This document shows positions 1-12,000 of a stretch of 64,000 nucleotides of DNA, one piece after another. The DNA is from Nematostella vectensis. Lineage: Eukaryota; Cnidaria; Anthozoa; Actiniaria; Edwardsiidae. The DNA lies in the NCBI RefSeq assembly GCF_932526225.1, contig NC_064045.1:15248442-15312441 (forward strand), written 5' to 3'. Both the position numbers and the translations under genes were made by a program. The number at the start of each line of letters is the position of its first letter. Position 1 is the first letter of the stretch. Below the pieces are notes generated by a model, which was not told the DNA's origin, searched no databases, and saw only the letters and a list, made by a program, of their open reading frames with translations.

Positions 1-372
1 TTGAATTTTTGTATGAAATTGTAAATTCAAATCATTATCGCTCTATGCAATAGTGGCAAAAACGCCAATATTTCGGTTCATTAAAAACTTCATTATCTGC
101 ACTACTTGTTTCTGTGCTTTATTCTTTACAATCTGCCTCCAAAACCTACTGAGCATGCATGTTTTGTTTTGGTGTGTAAATTAGTGGGGAATGCTAATTG
201 GGCTCCAGGAACAGCAGGATGTGACACACATTGGGCTTCAGTAGTGAAAGGGTTAAGCACAGCAGATATCACCTTCATTATCTCTATTTCTATAAGCATG
301 TCTATCTAATAAATAATTTTATCCATGGGCAAATGCTTTCTTGCTTAGTATTAGCGGAAGAATTGGTCTAAT

Positions 373-657
373 TCACTTCTTTAAGCTAATTTCAGTCATC
401 ATGTCGATTTGGGTTTCCTGTGGAACAAGCCGCCGACATCTTGGAAACGAAATCTCGCCCCCTCCCTGATGCGCAATTTGTAGTCTATTCGTTGCCTTTC
501 CAGGTTCGATTTGGACGGCGTCTGTCAGCACCAAGATTTGGGCTACCTTTGGCAGTCCGTGACACAAAACAGCCATGATTTTTTGCACTTGCCCTGTGAT
601 TATGTTGAAAGCTCCTTCTTCGATTAATACCGCAAATACGATGGTGATATCAAATAA
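373..657 (-). other. open reading frame of unknown status, no ATG at its opening
   Basis: On the minus strand a frame opens after a TAA at 658-660 and runs about 94 codons to a TGA at 373-375. The first ATG is about 23 codons in, at 588. The inferred protein begins LFDITIVFAVLIEEGAFN and has ordinary composition without low complexity. I recognise no domain and see no clear splice acceptor just upstream. It could be a terminal exon of the minus-strand gene whose first exons lie at 1529-1780, or chance. The surrounding 1-372 and 658-1528 show no other gene. A degenerate GC-rich repeat fragment with inverted GGGG/CCCC blocks lies near 1040-1085. Confidence 0.2.
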
Positions 658-1528
658 TTATTTGGTAAGTATGACGACTTATGATCCCATGTTTTATGGG
701 GTTCGCTTATCATGGCTTTCGAAGTTTGTCATTTGATGATAAAAGAACTTGGATATTTAAACTAGGGCAAAGTGAAAGGTATTCAAACAGCCCAAATCCC
801 ATTGCCTGACGTTTGTACTGTAAGGCTTTGTTTATAAATGCAAATGAGCGAAATTACTTTATGGTAGGGAAGACAAACCAACCAAATTCCTAAAATGATG
901 GGTAAATAATAAGCATTTAGTAGATCTCTGTGTTATTTGATGAGACTTGTGTATTAAGGGAAATGTAAAATCTATCCGAATAATCTCATTTCAATCTCTG
1001 TCCTACTTCTCAGCCCTTCTAATATCAGAAGGGGTATGTACAGGCATGTAGCTCGGCGTGGGTACAGGGGTTGTGCCCCTCCCACTCAACCACCAAAAAG
1101 CAGTCTTTTTTATATATATACTTACTTTCCATAATATCTATGACTGCATATCCCCTCCACAGCTAATCAGATTGTTTGTTATGGTTATCAGATTTTACCT
1201 TTCCTTTTCTAGACATACAATGCCTTCAATTTAATAATTTCTTTTGTTTAATAAAATAAGACTACAAGCAATTTGTTTTTGTTCTATTTCTCTTACAAAA
1301 CAGAGAAACCATGAAACCAAGGGTTAGTGATCAGCCAAGACAGTGGCTGCAAAGAAAATGGGGTCTTGCATAAATCTGGCTTATGGAAAATGTTCGAACT
1401 GACCCACACAAATCTAAAAGAATATTGAATTAACCCTTGCAATTGAATGACCAACCATTCTATGAGCTCGAGCACTTCACTTTTTCACGAGAACTTCTAG
1501 TTTAATTATATATCTTAAGTTACTATAC

Positions 1529-1780
1529 CTGTGTCTTGGAGGTCGTTCGACTTCGATATCGGAGTGCGTTATTCTCCAAGGTTCACCTTTTGGGCTAGAG
1601 GGAAAGAAGGGTGAGAAAAAGCTAGGAATAAGTGTGAATAAACGAGTTAGTTTACCTTTCGGCAAGTTTCTCGGGAGGGGGTTTGCTGACTTTTGAATCT
1701 TTCTCCGTCTCTTCATCGGAACTCGAACTTGATGAAGACGAACTGGAGGACTTTTTGAATACTTTGAAAATCTTCTTCAT
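1529..1780 (-). CDS. first two coding exons of an unidentified Ser-rich protein (minus strand)
   Basis: Exon 1 runs from an ATG at 1780 to 1656 and ends at a GT donor, leaving two bases of a codon. Exon 2 runs from 1594 to 1529 behind a pyrimidine-rich CTAG acceptor and joins in phase. It ends at another GT donor, again with two bases left over. The joined N-terminus starts MKKIFKVFKK, continues with a run of ten serines, an acidic DEETEKD stretch and a Lys/Pro segment, then reads GEPWRITHSDIEVERPPRH. A possible third exon starts at 1413 after TTCTTTTAG and would keep the frame, but I cannot place its end. I do not recognise the family. The basic start followed by poly-Ser and acidic residues suggests a phosphorylated cytosolic protein, which is inference. 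The gene is divergent from Radil. Confidence 0.5.
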
Positions 1781-3074
1781 ACTGAAACATCCATGCAATC
1801 CATTTCTTTCATCTCTAATAGGTGGAGTTTTTTTTTTCGAGTAAAAAATGTACGTTGTTTCTTATAAAGTTTTGTTTTCAGGTTCTCAAACAACTTTCCG
1901 CCATTTTGGAAATCGAAGAGTCGCGCGTTGCCAAGCGCGCAAACAAACATTAGAGGGGAGGGGAAAGTTAGACTGCCCTATGTATAAAATCATTGAGTAG
2001 CTAAAATAATATGATACATCAACAGCATTTAATCCGCTATCATTTGCGTGCTAGCATTTAGCGCCATTTTTCTTTACTAGAGACCTGTAGGGACAGCTTA
2101 AAAAGGACGAAGGAGGTTTTGTCATGCTTGGTTGTGGACTTCCTGTGGTATAACCTCAACTTGCAAAGGTGAACGATGCGTCGGTATCGCAAAGGAGTAG
2201 GGGTGGGTAGGGTGGGATTGTTATTCTGTTATTGACAGAACACAAGTGCTCTGTTGTGTTCCCTACCACATTGTTGTAAAAGCCTTATAAAGATAATGAG
2301 CAAAGAAATATATTTAGCACATTTTCTAGTGTTTTTTGTGTTATGTGCCTTTTATCACCACGATATTCGCCACTTTTTGATCAAAATGCTGTGAGGATTC
2401 CGCACTACTGGGAATTTGTATTCTTCAGCAAAAACAATGAAAATAGTAGTTTAGAAAATCAACAGCGCGCGCTGTGTGAGAACCAAATTTCTCGAAGTTT
2501 GATCAAGGTTTTTCGTAGGTTTTTCGTCTCTTTCGCTTCAAGTGAACCTGCAAGGATTGTGAGAATGACGAATCCCGTGGAATGTCCCTGATTTACTATC
2601 GCTTTATAAAGCGAGATTACGCGCAAGCGTTGTAGAAATATTGTAGGTAGGTTTGTTTTTTTTTGAACGGAAGTTAAAAACTTACCGCTACCTTTAATGA
2701 ATAATTAATGAGACAAGTTAACACCTAGATAGAGTATTTTTCATTCCGTTTTTGTTTGCTAACTTTTGATCACAAAGTGAGCTCCTGTCAAATTGTAGCG
2801 CGCGAGCCTTCAACCTTTTGCTCATGTTCTCGCCGCAGCCAATGATTACACAGCGATAACTCTCCCTCAACCAATCAAGGGCAAGCAAATTGAAAGCCAT
2901 AATTGAAAATGTCGCTCACATCAATCATTTGGCGACGAAAGCGGTACACACGGCACAAGATTCTAAAAACAAATATCTTTACGGGTTTAGAACATCACAA
3001 CAGCTAGAGATTCCCGCTGCAGTTGGCTTACTTGATTGGCATGGCTGCTAAAGCAGTTGAATGGGTTCGCGGTA
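1781..3074. other. intergenic interval between divergent genes
   Basis: There is no convincing coding sequence here. A plus-strand frame at 2343-2591 has no domain, and its composition fits chance. The stretch holds the presumed 5' UTRs and promoters of the minus-strand Ser-rich gene and of Radil. A GC-rich patch with GCGCG motifs lies at about 1918-1945, and a TATAAAG-like string lies near 2605. Confidence 0.4.
2839..2875 (+). promoter_or_regulatory. pair of CCAAT boxes upstream of Radil
   Basis: Two exact CCAAT pentamers at 2839-2843 and 2871-2875 lie 200-236 bases upstream of the proposed Radil start codon. A pair about 32 bp apart is typical of NF-Y-bound promoters. No clear TATA box sits between them and the ATG, so a TATA-less initiator is likely. 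The assignment rests only on motif and position. Confidence 0.35.
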
Positions 3075-6060
3075 ATGATGGATGAATCTGGCACTGCTAT
3101 CGAGACTGAAGGGCTTTTCTCCAAGCGCTCGTCCAGTAATATTCTCTCAGACCCACGAATTCTTGAGCATCTGAGAATCGTCGCGGAGGAAGCTCAAAGT
3201 TTGGACAAGGAGCAGGATGCCGAGTCCGAGTTTGCAGTTACTAAGCGCGAGCTGTCTGACAAAATCACAGCTTATAACAAAAGAAATCAACTTGGAGCAT
3301 TCCGTATTTTGCTCAAAGAGGTAGCACCTACTAAACGCGATAATTTCACGTGAATAGCCACTAACTGTAGTACCATGTCTTACCAGTTTGTATTTTCTGC
3401 TAAAGTTTGAACTGTGAGTTCTCTTTAATAACCCCTCTTGAGTCTGCGAGCGGTCTTGGGTTATTACTGTCAAAATCTATAATAATAGTAACTCACCCAA
3501 AATTGAATATAGTTTAAAACCTTTGAAAAGTGATTTCTTTTGGTTAATAGATGTACGCACCTAGTCTCAAACTAGCCAGGATTTGCTCTCGAGTCTGTGT
3601 TTTGGTCTAATTCGTGATAATCGGTGTGAATGGCGGGCTACATGCGAGACTTTTACTAACTTTTCGTCTGTTGACAGGACCTCAGTTTCGACGGAGCGCT
3701 GAGATTTTACTTTGAAGATGGAAATGAGAAATTGACCAAAGCCGTTCGCTTGACAAATCAAACACTAGTCTCTGAGCTTCTACCTACGCTAATCGAGAAA
3801 TTCAAGCCAGATCTAGACCAAGCATCTCTTGTGAAGAAAGCAAAATTATACGAAGTTCACGATGAACTGGAGGACAGAGCAGGTAGGTCGCCTGCGCGTA
3901 TACTAATAAGATACCACCAAGATATCTTAATATCAAACTAGATCACACTACTACCTAAGGTTATACTTGAGATCTATTGCGAAGAACTTGCTACTCTGTT
4001 GATTATTGCTGTGAAGTATTCACCCGTTACTTGATTTATTGTTTACTTTGCCTCCATTCTTTCCATAACTCGGTTGAAAAGGTTGACAAGAAAACTCTTA
4101 AGTAGTGAAACAAATCAAATATCACGTCTGAAGAGTAATTATTCGTCTTCCTGTATAGTTAGTATTAAGGCGCTATCAGCAATATGAGATAAAGAGTTTT
4201 AAAAACATTCTTATGGCGTCCAAAGCACTCAAACGTTTGGTGTGATGATGCAATTCCTTCAGACTGTCCCTTCTCCGGTTATCACGGCTAGCAAAACCTC
4301 AATTATGAGGAAGCGGGAAGATCGGTGATAAACGCACATAGAAGAAAACACGGATATCGGTAGCGCGTTTTAGGTTTTATCATAGGTTTTATCAGTTGTA
4401 GATCGGTATCATTTTTGTTGATTTTCTGGTTTATACACTCCAGAGACGCTGTTTTGGTCTAGTTATACAAATTGATATTCTTTTCGTACGACATAAACAT
4501 TTCATATCTCAACAAGCATTGTTTTACAGTTCTTTAGCCTAAACAATACTTATAACACCAAACATAAAAGAGAGATCAAGGAAACCTTGAACCATGAAAT
4601 TGGTGCTTAGTATCGCCCGAGTGGAGAAGCTGATATAAATAACAACGGTGGTTTTCCGCAGATACATTTTACCCCGTTAATTTACATGCCGATCCAGTGG
4701 CCTCGTTCCGTCGCGCGCCATGGGCTTCCAAATTTTCGAAAACAAAAATATATCCGAGTAATAGCGATTGTGATTATTTCAGTTTTTTTAATATTTTTTT
4801 GTATTCTCGTGCAAGTTCTTTCACCCATCCTTCTTACCTCCATGGTTCTTTCACAAATTGTGCCATCAGCCGAGCTCTTTTGTCTCCCTTCTCGTTCTAC
4901 TTCACGAGGGCGTGCACTTAATAGTGAAGCGAAAAAAATAACCCCAACCACTACAAATACAAGCTTTTCCTTTCAAGATTATACGTGGTAGCGTGACTGT
5001 TCGTGTATGGGGGCGCGTATTCGTGTATGAGGGTGTGTGTTCGTGTATGGGGGTGTGTATTTGTGTATGGGTGTGTGTGTCCGTGTATGAGGGTTCGTGT
5101 TCGTGTATGGGGGTGTGTGTTCGTGTATGTGGGTGTGTGTTTGTGTATGACTGTGTGTGTTCGTGTGTGTGGGTGCGTGTTTGTGTATGGGGTGTGTGTT
5201 CGTGTATGGGGGTGTGTGTTCGTGTATGGGGGTGTGTGTTCGTGTATGGGTGTGTGTGTTCGTGTATGGGGGTGTGTGTTCGTGTATGGGGGTGTGTGTT
5301 CGTGTATGGGGGTGTGTGTTCGTGTATGGGGGTGTGTGTTCGTGTATGGGGGTGTGTGTTCGTGTATGGGTGTGTGTGTTCGTGTATAAGGGTGCGTGTT
5401 CGTGTATGGGGGTGTGTGTGGTGCGTATTCGTGTATGAGGGTGCGTACTCATGTATAAGGGTGCGTGTACGTGTATGAGGGTGCGTGTACGTGTATGAGG
5501 CTGCGTGTTCGTGTATGGGGGTGTGTGTTTTTTATATGAGGGTGTGTGTTCGTGTATGAGGGTGCGTGTACATGTATGAGGGTGCGTGTACGTGTATGAG
5601 GGTGCGTGTTCGTGTTTGGGGGTGCGTGTTCGTGTTTGGGGGTGTGTGTACGTGTATGAGGCTGAGTGTACGTGTTTGAGGCTGAGTGTACGTGTATGAG
5701 GCTGAGTGTACGTGGATGAGGCTGTGTGTACGTGTATGAGGGTGCGTGTACGTGTATGAGGGTGCGTGTACGTGTATGAGGGTGCGTGTACGTGTATGAG
5801 GGTGCGTGTTCGTGTTTGGGGGTGTGTGTTCGTAGGCTGCGTGTTCATGCATAGGTATTACCTCCCCGATCATATCAGTTGCGGGGTCGTGATACTGACA
5901 TCTTGACACATGTATGTTTTAGCGGATGAAATATGTCTAGATCCTTCCGACAACCCACTCGACATCGCACTTAATGCTAAACGAACTCCACGGTTCGTCT
6001 TACGGCTAGAGTACGACCGCTCTCCGAACAACTCCGAGTCTCCGCCGATCAACACTGCTC
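3075..6060 (+). CDS. Radil: Radil exons 1-2 and start of exon 3: N-terminal coil and afadin-type RA1 domain
   Basis: Exon 1 (aa 1-82) is charged and likely helical, and ends NQLGAFRILLKE. Exon 2 (3678-3882) follows a TTGACAG acceptor and reads DLSFDGALRFYFEDGN, then SELLPTLIEKFKPDLD and AKLYEVHDELED. It ends one base into a codon at CAG|GTAGGT. Exon 3 starts at 5923 after TTTTAG with the two missing bases and continues DEICLDPSDNPLDIAL then RFVLRLEYDRS. Strand order and key blocks match the first RA domain of afadin/Canoe (FHGVMRFYF-like start, YEVH, then the LDxxEKPL-like and RFVLKNE-like blocks). An RA1 fold, about aa 83-185, binds activated Ras/Rap GTPases. Vertebrate RADIL begins shortly before its single RA domain, so this segment is an addition or an ancestral retention. 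Intron 1 has no notable content. Intron 2 carries a GT-rich minisatellite. Confidence 0.75.
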
Positions 6061-9000
6061 GGCAAATCGAAACCTATCGGAACAATGTGAGCTCATCACC
6101 AGTCAGTGTGCGGAGCACTGAGAGCGAACACAGTAATAAGGCAAGTCCACGGTTTGCGATATCACCAAGCAGAGACTCTCCTACCTCCCCTCCCCTCCGC
6201 CCTGGCAGCTCAGGAAGTGACAAGAGTCGTAGCACTCCTCGGTCAGCGCTAGGGATGTTTTTCGATGGTGTCAGCGGTAATTCAAGCCAGCAAGATCGCA
6301 GTGCGCATGCTTATAGGGCCGTTCGTGGCAAACGACAGAGAAAGCGTTCTTTTGGGTCGCTACTGAAGCTCAAGAAAAGCGCTTCCAACAAGAAAACGCA
6401 AGAGCTCTCCACAAATACCCTGGCGCCTGGGGTTCTAAAGGTGTTCGGTGATCACGTGTGCCCGGGGTCAAACTACAAGAGTGTGCGCGCTACAGAGTTA
6501 ACAACGGCCGTCGATATTGTCCGGGAGGCGCTCGAGAGGTATTCGCTGAAAATGGAACCTTCCGAATACGTGCTTTGTGATGTTATAGGTTATTTTAAGG
6601 GTTCCGACGGCTCTACGAAAATAAGTTCCGAGCTCGATACGAGTGAGGGTGACTCGGAGCATTGGGTGACGGAGTACGCCCGAGTGATCGGCGACAAGGA
6701 GAAACCGCTGGTTTTGCAGCAGCTATGGAAACCGATCACAGGCTTCTCTCGCAGGTAATGCCCGATTCATAGGTCACGCTCCTGCCTCCTAACTGTTTGA
6801 TTAGGCACCAGAACTGTTCAACGTCTGAATCAATTATAATCGGCACGCCATAATTTAGTTTTCACGCACTTAGCAATAAGCCAAATCAAATACAATTTGT
6901 TTAACAGATACCCCGCATCAAGTCAATTTTCACTACTTTGCAACTTATTGAGCCCAACTAATTTAGTACCACATCTGAATCAATGTCGATAACCACCTGC
7001 GCATCTAGTTTGCGTATTTTTCCTCTCAGTTTCGTTTACTATTATTTCAATATATTCTTAGGAAGAATATCAAGAATCGTGTTCTTCATGCTTGATTCCA
7101 ACTCATGATATTCAACAAAGTTTTACATTTTTCAGATTCGAGCTACGTAAGAAACTAGAGACGGAGAAGTCGTCGTTCTTTCAGCCTCGCATGTCGGTTG
7201 CCGTGGTGAAAGCTGCGTCCACACGTGAGGTAAACATTCCTAGCAGCGTACAGGAAGTACGCATGCCAGACCCACCCCCCGCAGCCGTTAACCATTTCCA
7301 GAGCTTCTGCTCGGATGCGTCCACCCGGCCGTCCGTAGTAGTGTCTCCCTTCCTGCCCCCCACAGACACGCCCTTTCTTCTACTCCTCCGTGGCTACGGT
7401 ATCGAGGACGACTTCCTCTACCATCGGCTTGATGAGCAAATGGCAGTTATAGGCGCAAGCCCGCGTGTCATTTGCCAGCACGGTAACCGTGGTGACCAGC
7501 ATCCAGACATTTCATTGGTTGCGCCTGATGTCCTGCCGCACCACTGCATCTTGAGTAAAAAAGTCGAGACAAGCGGAAATGTGGACATGGATGAATGTGA
7601 AGTAAACTTTGTGGTGTACCTCGAGCCCTACAAAGACGCTCTAATACGCGTGAATGGCATGTCCGTCGTTACTCCGATAAAGCTCACTCCCGGGGACTTG
7701 GTCTCCCTGGGCGAGTATTATGTGTTCATGTTTAAAGACCCGACGCATACTCTTGACAAAGAGCTGAAACTGCATTGGCTAGACGTATTACAAAAAAGTC
7801 ACGCGCTACATAAAGATGGCGATTATTCTGTGGTGAATGGGGATGATCAAACAGACAAGATACGATTTCCTTACAAAGTTGCTGACGAGGAGCGAATGCT
7901 GCAAGTGGTCATGGGACTGGTGGATGAGGACGACATTTACCCGTTAACACCCGCCTACCTTCTTTTACTGGCAGTCAAACACTCGGCTACGCATCACACG
8001 GATACTCAGACGCGGCAGCTTTTGCTGAGAATCGCCAACGCTATACAGACCATCGTGTGGGTTAGTAGAACCATCCTAATATCCATCCACATCATTGTTT
8101 GGGCAGTTAATTAGCACTCCTAATTACTGTAGCCACTCCAATGTGCATTAAAGCCAGGCGATCCGATTTGCGTGACGCGTGGTTTTGTAGGCTATGCAAA
8201 CCCCATGCATGTGAATTTAATCCGTTTGAATCATGCTGAAATTTTTAAATGGATTAAAATCTATCCTACAATAAAATCGACTCGATTATATTTCTACGAT
8301 ATCAAACAATGCTGGGTAAGTTATATTTTTCAAAATTATGGGAGTTCTAAACATTCAAAACAAAAACAAAACAACAGTGTTACGCAAGTCGGATTCACGG
8401 ACTTTAAGGTAAGCCTAAAGGCCGTCAAGTCCCGTATTGGATAGAGCTGGTCTGTAGGGAGGTAGCGAAACAAATATTTAGGGTTATACAGCTCTCCTAT
8501 CCTTCCGCCTGAATCTACAATGCTTCTTTACCTACTTTACAAAAGACGCGCCATCAATGATGCGCATACAGTAGCATGCAGACAATAGACATTTATTTAT
8601 TTTATTTATATTACAGGAGAAGACAAGTGATATGTCTAACACTATCGACAAGTAAGTCGACACTCCTGACACCCCTGTTATAGGGCATCAACAGAAAGAG
8701 TACCCCGGTATACAGGAAGGACAGCTAGTATACCAGACACCCCAGTAAATTGGACTCCCAAAAAAAACCCTATATACAGGACAGTTAGTATACCAGACAC
8801 CCCAGTAAATTGGACACCCCAAAAAAAACCCTATATAAAGGACAGCTAGTATACCAGACACCCCAGTAAATAGGACTTCTAGGTATAACGAATACCTCAC
8901 CTCGGTTTAACAGCTACCTTGTATAGTAGACATCCCGCTATAACGAACGAATAGTATAGTAGACATCCCGCTATAACGAACACATAGTATAGTAGACATC

Positions 9001-12000
9001 CCGCTATAACGGATACATAGTATAGTAGACATCCCGCTATAACGAACACATAGTATAGTAGACATCCCGCTATAACGGATACATAGTATAGTAGACATCC
9101 CGCTATAACGAACGCATAGTATAGTAGACATCCCGCTATAACGAACACATAGTATAGTAGACATCCCGCTATAACGGATACATAGTATAGTAGACATCCC
9201 GCTATAACGAACGCATAGTATAGTAGACGTCCCGCTATAACGAACGCATAGTATAGTAGACATCCCGCTATAACGAACGCATAGTATAGTAGACATCCCG
9301 CTATAACGAACACATAGTATAGTAGACATCCCGCTATAACGGATACATAGTATAGTAGACATCCCGCTATAACGAACGCATAGTATAGTAGACGTCCCGC
9401 TATAACGAACACATAGTATAGTAGACATCCCGCTATAACGAACACATAGTATAGTAGACATCCCGCTATAACGGACACCTACTATCTCTCTGATCTCTCT
9501 GTCACGCTAGGGACACGGCACCGTCAAAGGCGCTTCTTGAGCTATTGCCGCAGCTCCGCCCTGTCATCTGCTGGATGGCTAACTGTCTTGAGATGCTGCA
9601 TTACCTCCAGGCCAACCTGTCACGGTATCTAGGCAACGCATCACACCTCTCGGGCGGCGAGGAGGCGCTGTTATCTGCAGATGAGGAGATGTTGATTTGC
9701 CTGGAAGAGGTTGTCATGTACAGCTTCCAACAGACCGTTTATCACCTCACCAAGGTACTGACGGTAACTTTTGTTCCACGCGTTAAGTGGATGATATAGA
9801 TTGGGCTTGTTATTTTGTCCGTCCTTAAAGTTATCAGAAAATTCACTCTTTTGTTCTAATGCCCTGAGTCCGACTAGCTTGACGTTTGGTTTTCGTGGGC
9901 TATAAAACCCTATGCCAATGAGATGTTCGCCACAGTAGGGAGTTCGCTTGAATCACCGGGAATAGCAATCCATCCTGAAATATAAAAAAAAATGCTCGAA
10001 TCTCAGCCTGAACCACCAAATAACACAGGGAAGGCTTCCTTTTTGTTGATAAAGTTTGATAAAAATTTGAATAACCAAAATAAAAACAAAACATTATGGC
10101 ACGCAAGTCACTTATTTGTATTCCAGGTGCTGTACGTGGCGTTACCTGTGATCCTGGACACGAATCCATTCCAGTTTGAAGACGATGATGACCAGGCAGG
10201 AAAGCACCCCCAAGAGGTGGATATGGTGGTCGGTATATTCAACTCCACGCACTTTCTGTTACGCGGGTGTGGTGTGCATGAGGACATATCCCGCCAACTC
10301 TTTGCGTATCTTTTCTTCTTTGCCAATGCGTCGCTATTCAATACTCTTATGGAACGAGGCGCGGGGGGAAAGTTTTACCGCTGGGCTAAAGGTGCGCAGA
10401 TTCGTGGTAACTTGGACGCACTGGAAGCGTGGGCGTCTCAGGTTGGACTGCAAGACGAATACGTGCATTATCTACAAAGGCTGTCGACGGCGGTAGATTT
10501 GCTCGCAACTCCAAAAGTACAGCTGCTGCAAGTAAGAACAAGTTCAAAACATCATATAGAGTGTTTCCTTTGGCTCTACAAGCGTACCTATGATTTGTGA
10601 TTCTTGTTTTTGTGTGTGGCAGGCAGACTGGCAGACTATTCGCCGTGATTTCCCAGCGTTAAACGCAGCACAAGTACAGCAGATACTCGGGGAGTACCAG
10701 CTTGGAGGTGGAAAGACACGCCCTAGGGGCTGGTTCCCACCTCCGGAGGAAGTAGAGCCGGCACTCAGAACCGGTTAGTACGGATCGCCACCTAGTGATG
10801 TCATACACTTGTTGACAGTGATGGGCTAAGACTAGCTTTGATTATATCATTTGAGGAATTCCCTTTCTATGTGGAAATATCTAAGCTAACCGTAACCACT
10901 AAAATACAATGAAGTCATATCAAGGTGGTTCTTTTCTATTGACCCTTACCTTGCTTATAGCGGACATTCTGCTGAGTTTTGTTGACCACCCTCCACTTTC
11001 CCTGCCGACCGATGGCTACTGCCTCGATATGGAGGATAGCCCGGACAGTCCGGACTTTGACCGTCACTTGGCCGTCGTCATGGAAACCCTGGGAATGGGT
11101 ATGTGTTTCTTGTCCAGTCAAATTAAAGTTTTGACCCTAAACTAATTGCAACCAAAGCTTTTTAAGCTGAGTATAACTCATTGAGCGTTTCTTTATAATA
11201 TATCAAAAATCCCATAAAATCGAAGTTTAGGTAAAGGCTCGAAAATTATTTTTTAATTTCCACTACAAAGCTTGGATGAGAAACCACAGGAAGCCCGAAT
11301 ATTGGAAAATATAAATAATATATGTGATGGTGTTTTTTTACTGTACCAGCGTGGAAACAATTGCTAGAATAGCTCTAAAACCTTCCCCCGAGCGGTCGCG
11401 GGCCCGCAGGTGAAACGATTACATCAGGAACCTCATGGTCATCCTCCTGGGAGTCCAGGGGCGAGCTTATTAACCCTTCTGTCCTCCGTCATTCAAGCTC
11501 ACGGAAATACAGCATTGAGCTGTTAGAAGTCGTCGACGAGAGTTGCCACAATATTAAAAACCGCAGATAGCTGGCAGATATTTGAATATATTTAGGAAAC
11601 CTCAAGAACAACACAATGTATCATGGGAAGGTGTGACTTGCGGTTTTTTTGTGTGATAACAGGTCACGTGACAACAAGGAATTGGAAGCGTCACAGAAGG
11701 TAAATAACGACCATTACGCTTTGTTTGATACCTCACCTAAGATAAATAACGACCATTACGCTTTGTTTGATACCTCACCTACGATAAATAACGACCACTA
11801 GGCTTTGTTAGATACTTTACCTAAGGTAAATAACGACCACTACGCTTTGTTTGATACCTCACCTAAGGTAAATAACGACCATTACGCTTTGTTTGATACC
11901 TCACCTAAGATAAATAACGACCACTAGGCTTATAGATACCTCACCTAAGGTAAATAACGACCACTAGGCTTTGTTAGATACTTTACCTAAGGTAAATAAC

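Noticed and set aside
2343-2591. 82-codon plus-strand frame upstream of Radil
   Set aside because: No recognisable domain, no splice link in phase to Radil exon 1, and AT-rich composition like the flanks.
4979-5909. Long minus-strand frames (289 and 125 codons) rich in His, Thr, Pro and Tyr
   Set aside because: They are translations of the GT-rich minisatellite; no start context, no domain, and the same array is open in several frames.
8897-9478. Minus-strand frames of 184-193 codons repeating VIAGCLLYYVF or MSTILCVRYSG
   Set aside because: The 33-bp unit is divisible by three, so frames stay open by arithmetic. The DNA lies in Radil intron 5 and runs antisense.
8921-9478. CRISPR-like array
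   Set aside because: Units are strictly tandem without unique spacers, and the setting is a eukaryotic intron.
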